Shown here piece after piece: positions 1 through 5,890 of a stretch of 17,919 nt of DNA. The DNA comes from Acidobacteriota bacterium. Lineage in GTDB: Bacteria; Acidobacteriota; Terriglobia; UBA7540. Under the pieces are notes generated by a model. It did no database searches, was not told the DNA's origin, and saw nothing but the letters and a program-made list of their open reading frames with translations. Every line of letters begins with the position of its first letter. The stretch's first letter is position 1. The stretch covers positions 1 to 17,919 of the forward strand of contig JAKASC010000015.1 of NCBI GenBank assembly GCA_021828245.1. Direction: 5' to 3'. The position numbers and the translations under genes are program-made.

Positions 1-761
1 GCGTAAGGATGAATCGCCGTGAGAGGAAATTGACGAAAAGCGAAACGGATCTGATGACCGAACTTCTGGCGCACTTTTTCGGCCGCCGCTTCGGCTTGGC
101 GGCAAAACGGGCACTCGAAATCGCCAAATTCCACCACCGTCAGCGGGGCGTTGGGATTGCCGTAAAAGTGAGTGTCGGCGCGCACCAAACGCGCCCGAAG
201 CACCGGCGCGGCGGCAGGATGAGGCGGAGGCGCGGCATTCTTGCGCGTCAAAAAGATATAGGAAGGAACCCCGAGCACAATCCCGACCAAAAGCACGGCG
301 AGATTCCGCTGCATTCCCGCCAGGCGACGCGAAGGGCTTGAGGCGGACTCGGCCGAGAGCGCTTCGTAAGTTGACAGGATAAAAATCAGCGTGACGGTGA
401 CGGCCGAGAGCACGCACCAGGTACACCAGGCATGGATGACAAAGGCTTCCACGCCGGTCAGTCCAAGGGAAATCAGAAAGCCTACGCCGGAAATGCCAGC
501 CACCACGCCGCGCGCCGCCCGCGCCCAAGGTTCGGTCAGCAGAGGCTGAATGAACAGCAGCGCCGCCAGCACGCCGTACATCGCCACGCCAAAGAGGGGC
601 ACGGGCAGACCTAAAAAATGGGCGTAGGAGCTGGCACGCACCACGTCGCAGCCGCCTCCAACACAAACCATCGGGTGAGCGGGAGAAGTGTAGGCCCAGA
701 GCAAATAGAGCGAATCCAACAGACCGAGCAGTGCGAGAGCGAGCAACACCAGTTTGCGCAT
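1..761 (-). CDS. VKOR-thioredoxin fusion, disulfide-bond-forming membrane protein (3' end cut by window edge)
   Basis: The reading frame opens at ATG 761 and stays open to the left edge, giving 253 complete codons. The N-terminal half is a multi-helix membrane domain of the vitamin K epoxide reductase family. It has the loop cysteine pair C33/C38, followed by DVV and S44/S45, and the quinone-site CTWC motif at C113/C116 in a later helix. A further hydrophobic helix lies at about residues 153-171. The C-terminal part begins a DsbA-like thioredoxin domain: FGDFECPFC with the CPFC active site at 217-220. By family knowledge such fusions oxidise cysteines of periplasmic proteins and pass the electrons to quinone. 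The thioredoxin domain is truncated by the window. No Shine-Dalgarno is evident, but TACAAT lies 7 nt before ATG, so the transcript may be leaderless. The downstream neighbour lies outside the window. The family call is firm; the exact substrate is unknown. Confidence 0.9.
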   Translation of the reverse strand, partial: MRKLVLLALALLGLLDSLYLLWAYTSPAHPMVCVGGGCDVVRASSYAHFLGLPVPLFGVAMYGVLAALLFIQPLLTEPWARAARGVVAGISGVGFLISLGLTGVEAFVIHAWCTWCVLSAVTVTLIFILSTYEALSAESASSPSRRLAGMQRNLAVLLVGIVLGVPSYIFLTRKNAAPPPHPAAAPVLRARLVRADTHFYGNPNAPLTVVEFGDFECPFCRQAEAAAEKVRQKFGHQIRFAFRQFPLTAIHPY

Positions 762-768
762 CCTGTCT

Positions 769-776
769 ATTGTATA
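769..776 (-). promoter_or_regulatory. -10-like element for the VKOR gene
   Basis: On the minus strand TATACAAT occupies 776-769. Its TACAAT core (774-769) matches TATAAT at five of six positions and ends 7 nt before the ATG at 761. Initiation would then fall at or next to the start codon. No convincing -35 lies 17 nt upstream, where the hexamer reads GCACGT, so the call depends on the -10 and the missing Shine-Dalgarno. Confidence 0.35.
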
Positions 777-904
777 ACGATGCGGCGCTCTACGTGCGGG
801 TTGCGGAAGGGGTGGGATAAGGCCGCACGAAGCGAGGGCGAGCAGCGAGCCTTGGGGCGCGGAGCGCGAGGGTTACGACCCAAGACGAGCGTGCGGGGTG
901 AGGC

Positions 905-2464
905 TTAAGAGGTGAGGGCGCGCGCGTTGGCGAGGGTTTGGCGAATGGCTTGCTCCATCAAAGCGCGGGGGGCCGACTCGCCGGTCCAAATTTCAAATTG
1001 CCGCGCTCCCTGCGCGACCAGCATTTCAATGCCGGAAATGGTGACGAGTCCGCGGCTGCGGGCTTCGGAGAGCAGGCGGGTGTCGGTGGGATAATACACC
1101 ATGTCAAAGACGACCCGGGCGCGCAAGCGAGACAGGTCAATGGGGGAGACCTCGGCTTGCGGGGCCATGCCCACCGGCGTGGCGTTGATGACGGCGTCCA
1201 CTTCCAGGGTTTCGGCGCGCGTCCAGGGCACGGCCTCGGCGGAAATATGGCGGGCAAGTTGCCGCGCCGCCGATTCCCGGCGCGCCGCAATCAGCACCTT
1301 GGCGCCTTCGGCGCTGAGGGCGCAGGCGGCGGCGCGCGCCGCGCCTCCCGACCCCAAAATCAGGATTTGGCTGCCCGGCAGACGCAACCGCTTGGTGAGG
1401 ACTTCCACGACGGCGGCGGCGTCCGTGTTCCAGCCCATCCATTGACCGCGCCGCACCGCCACGGTGTTGCAAGCGCCAATATGCCGAGCCAACGGGTCCA
1501 CCCAATCGAGTTCGGGAAGGATGGCCTGCTTGAAAGGCATGGTGACGCTGAAGCCCACGAAGCCGAGCTCTCGCGCCAAGGCGAGAAAATCACTCAGGCG
1601 AGACGTTTCACAGGGCAGATACACGGCATTGAAATGCTTCGCTTGGAAGGCGATGTTTTGCATGACCGGCGACAGCGAGGTGGAAGCATGAGCGCCCACC
1701 ACGCCATAAAGCTGCGTGCGGGCGTTGATTTGCTCGACGCGGTACACCAGGCGAAGAACATCCACCGAGAGCTGTCCGGGCGCGACCGCTCTTTGCAAGG
1801 AGGCGTAAGTGAAAGGGCATTTCCAGCGCAGCGAAAGCAGACGCGAGACCATGCCTCGCGGCCCCTGCGCAAAGGCCACGAGGGAGGGACGGCGCCGAGC
1901 ACAAGCGGCCAGCAGCGCCCGATACTTGAGGTTGTCTTTGAGATTTCTGGCGGTGCCGACGATCTTGATGGTGTGCGCCGGAAAGCGCGCCAGACGACGG
2001 TAAAGGGGGAGGAGCGGCGGCGTCTCGCGGTAATGGTGATAGGAGACAATGAGCCGGGCCGGGGAAAGTTGACGCAAGCGCGCGGCGCTCTGGGCACGAA
2101 GCGATTCGATTTCAACATCCACCCAGGAGCAACCGGCGCGCACCGCCGCCGTCAGCACCTGCCACTGCTCTTCCACACTGCCTTGGAATTGCCCGCCGGC
2201 AGCGGCGCGTCGGCAGGTGGCAATGACGAGAGGAAAACGCCAATGGGCGAGAAAATGCCGGAGGCGAGCTTCCAGGTTGTCAAACGACTGAAGGTAATCG
2301 AGCCGAAGCTCAACGCCCGAGGGCACAGAGGCGCTGAGGCTGCTGGCTTGAGCCTCCAGAGATTCGACGCTCGCAGCAGCCAGAACGACAACGATGGAGG
2401 GTGTGACCGGTTTTGCCAAAATAATTTCCGAACCGATCGGAAGCAGGACCGCCCAAATCACCAT
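905..2464 (-). CDS. aroDE: Bifunctional 3-dehydroquinate dehydratase (type I) / shikimate dehydrogenase
   Basis: One polypeptide catalyses steps 3 and 4 of the shikimate pathway: 3-dehydroquinate to 3-dehydroshikimate, then NADPH reduction to shikimate. Residues about 20-245 form a type I AroD domain. It shows ELRLD (E52, R54, D56), DVE (E118), SYHH (H143/H144), the Schiff-base lysine K167 in IKIVGTA, R208, and APGQ (S222, Q231). Residues about 252-515 form AroE. It shows STSLSP (261-266), the catalytic lysine K312 in MPFK, N333 in CNTV, D348 in NTD, the NADP-binding GSGGAA (371-376), and NATP (427-430). All expected active-site residues of both domains are visible. The ATG at 2464 gives 519 aa but overlaps a good -10 element. 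TTG at 2419, preceded by CGGAAA, would give 504 aa, keep both domains intact, and may be the true start. An open frame continues upstream to 2563 but its extra residues look non-coding. Confidence 0.93.
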   Translation of the reverse strand: MVIWAVLLPIGSEIILAKPVTPSIVVVLAAASVESLEAQASSLSASVPSGVELRLDYLQSFDNLEARLRHFLAHWRFPLVIATCRRAAAGGQFQGSVEEQWQVLTAAVRAGCSWVDVEIESLRAQSAARLRQLSPARLIVSYHHYRETPPLLPLYRRLARFPAHTIKIVGTARNLKDNLKYRALLAACARRRPSLVAFAQGPRGMVSRLLSLRWKCPFTYASLQRAVAPGQLSVDVLRLVYRVEQINARTQLYGVVGAHASTSLSPVMQNIAFQAKHFNAVYLPCETSRLSDFLALARELGFVGFSVTMPFKQAILPELDWVDPLARHIGACNTVAVRRGQWMGWNTDAAAVVEVLTKRLRLPGSQILILGSGGAARAAACALSAEGAKVLIAARRESAARQLARHISAEAVPWTRAETLEVDAVINATPVGMAPQAEVSPIDLSRLRARVVFDMVYYPTDTRLLSEARSRGLVTISGIEMLVAQGARQFEIWTGESAPRALMEQAIRQTLANARALTS

Positions 2465-2492
2465 TTTATACGCTTCAGCCCCGCCAAGGCAA
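2465..2492 (-). promoter_or_regulatory. Candidate sigma70-type promoter for aroDE
   Basis: On the minus strand TTGCCT (2492-2487) is followed after 16 nt by TATAAA (2470-2465). This is four of six matches to the -35 consensus and five of six to the -10. Transcription would start near 2458, inside the annotated ATG start, so the promoter and the ATG start are hard to reconcile. A TTG start at 2419 would leave a leader of about 39 nt. Confidence 0.5.
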
Positions 2493-2742
2493 CGGAATTC
2501 GCATGGCAAAAGATGAGGAGCGAGGGTTGGGAAGCGAGCGCGGCGCGCCCCGGCCCCTGGCAAGCCTGCCGCACGCCGGCAGCGGGCGCCTTTCTGTCAC
2601 GCTGCGAAGTCGCCGGCTCTTCGCCGACGCCAAGCCGCGACGCCGCATCTCACAAAGAGGGCCACGCGAAGCAATCGGGCATTGATTCCTGCGCGTCTCT
2701 ATGGGAAGATGCCATCTCATTTTTTCTTGGGGGGATTAACCA
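2493..2742. other. Divergent intergenic region between aroDE and the GMC gene
   Basis: This G+C-rich stretch of 250 nt contains no convincing gene. The open frames crossing it are arginine-rich and resemble no family I recognise. A 6-bp inverted repeat, GCGAAG at 2604-2609 and CTTCGC at 2619-2624, could form a small hairpin. A weak promoter for the plus-strand gene is possible (TTGATT near 2683), but no good -10 follows it. Confidence 0.5.
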
Positions 2743-4425
2743 ATGCCTTTACCAACGTATGACGCAATTGTGGTGGGATCGGGAGCTTCGGGCGGCTGGG
2801 CTGCCAAACGGCTGTCGGAGGCGGGGATGAAGGTGGCGCTGGTAGATTGCGGCCGACCGCAATCCGACGCCAACTTCACCGAGCACAAACCGGCCTTCGA
2901 GCTGAAATATCGCAATCTGGCTCCTTATCTCTTGGAGAAGACACGGCCCGTCCAAATGCAGTGTTATGCGTGCGATGAATATACCTATGGGTGGTACTGC
3001 AACGATCTCGATGAACCGTACACGCACGCGGCGGATATGCCGTTCAGTTGGCAGGGCCGCATCCGCATGATTGGCGGGCGCACCAACTGCTGGGGACGCG
3101 TGAGCCTGCGCTTGAGCGAATACGACCTGAAAGCCGCCTCCTATGACGGTTACGGCGTGGATTGGCCGCTCAGCTACAAAGACCTGGCGCCCTATTACGA
3201 CCTCGTGGAGGAATACTGCGGCATCACCGGCATGATGGAGGGCCTGCCGCAATTGCCGGACGGCAAGTTCCAGCCGCCCATGGCGCTGAGTTGCGGCGAG
3301 ACGCAATTTCGGGTGCGCGTCAAGGAGAAGATGGGCCGCACGATGACGCTGGCGCGCTGCGCCAATTTGACCCGCAGCGTCCACGGTCGTCCGCCGTGCC
3401 ACTATTGCGGGCCGTGCCATCGCGGCTGCATCACGCATTCGTATTTCAATTCCTACTTCACGACCGTCGCCGATGCGCTCGCCAGCGGCCGCTGCACGCT
3501 AATCCCGAACGCCATGGCCTATCAGGTGCTGATGGACCCGAGCACCCACCGCGCCAGCGGGCTGCTCTACATTGACCGCCTCACGCGCCAGGCAAAGACG
3601 ATTCAGGGTCGCGCCGTGGTGTTGTGCGCGCAGGCGCTCGAGTCGGTGCGCATCCTGCTCAATTCGAAGAGCCGCGAATATCCGAACGGCCTCGCCAATT
3701 CGAGCGGCGTGCTGGGTCATTACCTGATGGATAACGTGATGGGCGGCGGGGCGGCAGGTGAACTGGAGGGCGTCGCGGACAAGCCCACCGTGGATGGGCC
3801 CAAGCGGCCCGCCGACCTCTACGTTGTCCGCTTCCGCAATTTGCCGTTCGATCCCTCCAGCCGCGTGAAAAGCTTTATTCGCGGTTATGGCTACGAGGGC
3901 GGCGGCGGCGCCGAGTACAATTGGAACGCCCGCGGTTTTGGAGGGTATTTCAAAAAAGCCCTGTTTGATCCCAAGGTGACCATCGGCTTTGGCGGCTTTG
4001 GAGAGTCGCTGGCGCGCTATGAGAACTACGTCGAAATTGATCCCAACGTGGTGGACACCTTCGGCATTCCCGTCTTGCGCTTCCACATGAAATACGGCGA
4101 CAACGAGTTCGCCATGGTGCAAGACATGGCCAATTCGATGGCCGAAATGCTGGAGGCGGCGGGCGCGAAAAACATTCGGACGTACGCCAAACCCACGACG
4201 CCCGGCTGGGCCATCCACGAACTCGGCGTGGCGCGCATGGGGAACGATCCCAAAACCTCGGTCCTCAATCAATTCGAGCAGTCGCACGATGTGAAGAACC
4301 TCTTCGTGATGGACGGCGCCGCGTTTCCGTCCTCCGGCTGTCAGAATCCGACCTTGACGATGATGACGCTCTGCGCGCGTTCGTGCGATTACTTGATCGG
4401 CCAAATGAAGCGCGGCGAACTCTGA
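2743..4425 (+). CDS. GMC-family FAD-dependent dehydrogenase (gluconate/glucose dehydrogenase large-subunit type)
   Basis: This 560-aa protein has an N-terminal Rossmann FAD site, VVGSGASGG at 11-18. The C-terminal GMC signature includes H492 (IHELG) and N535 (SGCQNPTLT), the expected catalytic His/Asn pair. Four clustered cysteines, C219, C222, C225 and C229 in a CxxCxxCxxxC pattern, recall the Fe-S-binding cysteines of three-subunit FAD glucose dehydrogenases. The substrate is probably a sugar or polyol and cannot be fixed from sequence. There is no signal peptide. In this family the large subunit is exported in complex with a Tat-signal small subunit, and a candidate partner is encoded at 8994-9740. 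No cytochrome c subunit is visible in the window. The ATG follows a GGGGGGA Shine-Dalgarno run at a normal distance. Confidence 0.92.
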   Translation: MPLPTYDAIVVGSGASGGWAAKRLSEAGMKVALVDCGRPQSDANFTEHKPAFELKYRNLAPYLLEKTRPVQMQCYACDEYTYGWYCNDLDEPYTHAADMPFSWQGRIRMIGGRTNCWGRVSLRLSEYDLKAASYDGYGVDWPLSYKDLAPYYDLVEEYCGITGMMEGLPQLPDGKFQPPMALSCGETQFRVRVKEKMGRTMTLARCANLTRSVHGRPPCHYCGPCHRGCITHSYFNSYFTTVADALASGRCTLIPNAMAYQVLMDPSTHRASGLLYIDRLTRQAKTIQGRAVVLCAQALESVRILLNSKSREYPNGLANSSGVLGHYLMDNVMGGGAAGELEGVADKPTVDGPKRPADLYVVRFRNLPFDPSSRVKSFIRGYGYEGGGGAEYNWNARGFGGYFKKALFDPKVTIGFGGFGESLARYENYVEIDPNVVDTFGIPVLRFHMKYGDNEFAMVQDMANSMAEMLEAAGAKNIRTYAKPTTPGWAIHELGVARMGNDPKTSVLNQFEQSHDVKNLFVMDGAAFPSSGCQNPTLTMMTLCARSCDYLIGQMKRGEL

Positions 4426-4590
4426 AGAGGACGAGGCTTGAAGGCGCTGGTGACAACCGCTTTCGCGGGGCTGAGCCCCGCAGGTGGTAGTTGGCGCGAG
4501 TGCCACGCCATCGGCGGTGCCCGGAGAGCGTGTCGAGAAGACGGATCGAGACGCAGTGATAGTGATAATTACTGGCCTCTCCGAAGCCGC
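4426..4590. other. Intergenic region after the GMC gene, with a GC hairpin
   Basis: No open reading frame here looks real. The main feature is a 7-bp hairpin, GCGGGGC (4465-4471), loop TGA, GCCCCGC (4475-4481). It is flanked by CAAC and GTTG, which could extend the structure. No T-run follows, so a classical terminator is not supported. No tRNA-like fold was found. Confidence 0.4.
4465..4481 (+). terminator. GC-rich hairpin, possible terminator of the GMC gene
   Basis: A perfect 7-bp stem with a 3-nt loop lies 40 nt after the GMC stop codon. Position and stability fit transcript-end formation or 3' protection, but the poly-U tract of an intrinsic terminator is absent. Confidence 0.3.
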
Positions 4591-4616
4591 ACCGCGTGAA
4601 TGAAGAAGGACGCGGT
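4591..4616. repeat. 7-bp inverted repeat abutting the cassette -35 box
   Basis: ACCGCGT (4591-4597) and ACGCGGT (4610-4616) are perfect reverse complements around a 12-nt purine-rich spacer. The right arm shares its last base with the first T of the TTGACA box. It could be an operator for an autoregulatory antitoxin or a hairpin that insulates the cassette from upstream transcription. Confidence 0.5.
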
Positions 4617-4644
4617 TGACAACGTTTACGTATTGGTGTACACT
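4616..4644 (+). promoter_or_regulatory. Strong sigma70-type promoter of the HicAB-like cassette
   Basis: A perfect -35 TTGACA (4616-4621) is separated by exactly 17 nt from TACACT (4639-4644). This is the best promoter match I found in the window. The 8-bp palindrome GTGTACAC (4636-4643) overlaps the -10, and TACGTA (4627-4632) lies in the spacer, so a repressor bound there would block RNA polymerase. Transcription would start near 4651, about 5 nt before the first possible ATG at 4656. Confidence 0.75.
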
Positions 4645-4655
4645 TTATTTACTGA

Positions 4656-4754
4656 ATGGGACTATTTGGCTACGAGCTAGAGGAAACGCCCCAAACCCTT
4701 CTGCATCCGACTCAGGGGCTGGGTCTTGGCGGCCGAAGTCGCGCGCTTGTCTAA
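4656..4754 (+). CDS. Possible 32-aa near-leaderless leader ORF
   Basis: The first ATG after the cassette promoter opens a 33-codon frame ending at TAA 4752-4754. The predicted peptide starts MGLFGYELEETP and resembles nothing I know. Its start is about 12 nt after the -10, so it would be translated from a near-leaderless mRNA. Its stop lies 4 nt before the ATG of the 84-aa gene, which lacks a Shine-Dalgarno, so translational coupling is plausible. It could equally be non-coding leader sequence. Conservation in relatives would decide. Confidence 0.35.
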   Translation: MGLFGYELEETPQTLLHPTQGLGLGGRSRALV

Positions 4755-4758
4755 ATCT

Positions 4759-5013
4759 ATGGCTATTAAGGTAAAGCTTCTTTTACCGGATGGAACGGCC
4801 AAGGAAGTTGACGCGGTCGAGGTGTCCGTTGTGAAGTCCGAAGAGCCGTGGAGCAGATATGAGCTTGACGACGGTTCGGTAGTCCGCGTCAAGCCGGTTG
4901 TGGCCAAGGTGCTCAGAACCTCGGAATTTGACAACAACGGCAACCCAATCTATCAGGCAACCACAGGAAACTTCGTTTTCGTTGATGCCCCGGAGAGCCT
5001 AAAGAAGAAATGA
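4759..5013 (+). CDS. Small hypothetical protein (84 aa), first main gene of the HicAB-like cassette
   Basis: I cannot assign this protein to a named family. It looks compact and rich in beta strands: an N-terminal strand IKVKLLL, a DGT turn, an EVDAVEV strand, a YELDDGSVVRVKPVV hairpin, then FDNNGNPIYQATTGNFVFVD and a basic tail LKKK. There is no signal peptide, membrane segment or cysteine. A longer TTG start at 4726 is possible, but ATG 4759 fits the likely core fold. No Shine-Dalgarno precedes it, and coupling to the preceding mini-ORF would explain that. The next gene starts 12 nt after its stop, with a TGAGGA ribosome-binding site overlapping the stop codon, so the two are one transcript. 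It may be a third component or regulator of the toxin-antitoxin-like pair downstream. Confidence 0.75.
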   Translation: MAIKVKLLLPDGTAKEVDAVEVSVVKSEEPWSRYELDDGSVVRVKPVVAKVLRTSEFDNNGNPIYQATTGNFVFVDAPESLKKK

Positions 5014-5025
5014 GGATGCCTACTC

Positions 5026-5409
5026 ATGGCCCTTTTGCAAATCAGTGGCGAGGCACGGTGTCATTCTTATAGCTGGACCGCCTCCGTGGCGGATCCTGTG
5101 TTTTCGTCGGCCACGACTATCGATGCTTCGGCGGGTAGGTGCGTTCTCCGCCTACCGGACATTCCCGACCGCCGTTATCGCCTCCGTTCCCCCATGGTGA
5201 TCGAAGTCGAGACGGACGAAGTCGGCTATGTAATCAGCCAGCCTCAGACCGATGTGTTCGCCTACGCTGATGACCTCTCGACCGCCTTAAACCGATTCTA
5301 CGCGGCGTTCATCGGCCAGTACGAGTTCCTAAGAGAAAACGCCAGCCGCCTGTCCCCCTCCCTCAAGAAGGACTTTGAAAAATTTGAGAGCCTCGTAAGC
5401 CTCCGTTAA
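5026..5409 (+). CDS. HicB-like small protein, putative antitoxin (127 aa)
   Basis: Residues about 56-105 resemble the partial RNase H fold of HicB antitoxins. A strand (PMVIEVETD) leads to YVISQPQTDVFAYADD, then a helix STALNRFYAAFIGQYEFL. A second, charged helix follows at 108-125 (LSPSLKKDFEKFESL). The first 50 residues are unfamiliar and may form strands. No helix-turn-helix or ribbon-helix-helix DNA-binding domain is obvious, unlike classic HicB, so any autoregulation would need that unfamiliar part or another cassette protein. The start ATG has TGAGGA at 5011-5016. The HicA-like gene begins only 4 nt after the stop, the antitoxin-first order seen in many toxin-antitoxin operons. The coding call is strong; the HicB-like assignment is from pattern only. 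Confidence 0.75.
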   Translation: MALLQISGEARCHSYSWTASVADPVFSSATTIDASAGRCVLRLPDIPDRRYRLRSPMVIEVETDEVGYVISQPQTDVFAYADDLSTALNRFYAAFIGQYEFLRENASRLSPSLKKDFEKFESLVSLR

Positions 5410-5413
5410 CTGC

Positions 5414-5701
5414 ATGGCCAGACTCGACTCAGAGGAAACGCGCAAACAATTGACGAGCAAATTGGGTTGCAAGTGCGAGGACAAAGGGAGAGACCACATC
5501 TGGTTCACTCTGTGTGACGCGGACGGAACAATCTTGTCGCGGACTTGCATCTCCCACGGGCCACGGCACGACATAACGGACACGCTCATTTCCAAGATGG
5601 CCAAGCAGTTGAAGCTTGGGAAGCCTGATCTCATAGGTCTTGTGGATTGTAGCAAGACCAAGGATGAATGTTTGCGGATCATCCGCGGCGCATCTTCATG
5701 A
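5414..5701 (+). CDS. HicA-like small protein, putative RNA-binding toxin (95 aa)
   Basis: The layout matches the HicA double-stranded-RNA-binding-like fold: an N-terminal helix (ETRKQLTSKLG), a short turn, a strand with a central histidine (RDHIWFTLC, H28), a second strand (ILSRTCISHGP), and a helix (ITDTLISKMAKQLKLG). In HicA toxins the histidine at this place is catalytic for mRNA cleavage. The usual GSH sequence reads RDH here, so it is a divergent member. A C-terminal extension (residues about 71-93) goes beyond the HicA norm of roughly 60 residues. Six cysteines (19, 21, 34, 45, 79, 86) are unusual for so small a protein and could bind metal. It is tightly linked to the HicB-like gene upstream. 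Toxicity and RNase activity are inferences. Confidence 0.75.
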   Translation: MARLDSEETRKQLTSKLGCKCEDKGRDHIWFTLCDADGTILSRTCISHGPRHDITDTLISKMAKQLKLGKPDLIGLVDCSKTKDECLRIIRGASS

Positions 5702-5890
5702 AGCCCTTGTGAGGCTCTTGCGTGTCTCATTGCGTGCAGGGCGTGGATATGCTTCTTTCCCCTTCACGATGAGGCGACAGCGCCAGCGGGTGGGACACGT
5801 CTGGAGGCCCGTCACCGCCCGTCTCGGGCACTACCCTCCGATGCTGCCATTTGACAAGGCCTCCCCTCTCTCGGTAGTGTAACGGCTCCT
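5702..5890. other. Intergenic region between the cassette and purD
   Basis: No gene is supported across these 189 nt. A short hairpin, GCCCG (5817-5821), loop TCT, CGGGC (5825-5829), lies in the middle without a T-run. A direct repeat of GCCCGTC occurs at 5808-5814 and 5817-5823. No integrase gene, attachment-site duplication or inverted repeat matching the cassette's left edge was found. Confidence 0.4.
5851..5880 (+). promoter_or_regulatory. Candidate promoter for purD
   Basis: A perfect TTGACA (5851-5856) is followed after 18 nt by a weak -10, TAGTGT (5875-5880), 10 nt before the purD ATG. No Shine-Dalgarno precedes purD, which fits a leaderless or near-leaderless transcript. The weak -10 limits confidence. 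Confidence 0.35.

Noticed and set aside
820..905. G+C-rich stretch with repeated GCGAG/CTCGC words and CTTGGG/CCCAAG arms between VKOR and aroDE
   Set aside because: The arms are 22 nt apart with no T-run, and the word repetition looks like low-complexity G+C-rich spacer, not a defined repeat family.
938..2830. Long plus-strand open frame of 630 codons opposite aroDE
   Set aside because: It is antisense to a gene with every AroD and AroE active-site residue, is rich in Gly/Arg/His, and resembles no family. High G+C content explains the missing stops.
3499..4506. Minus-strand open frame of 335 codons opposite the GMC gene
   Set aside because: It is a shadow of the GMC coding frame; composition is His/Ala/Arg-rich with no recognisable domain.
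4426..4655. Possible tRNA or attachment site at the left edge of the HicAB-like cassette
   Set aside because: No T-loop GGTTCGA-like motif or cloverleaf pairing was found, and no matching sequence occurs at the right edge (5702-5890).
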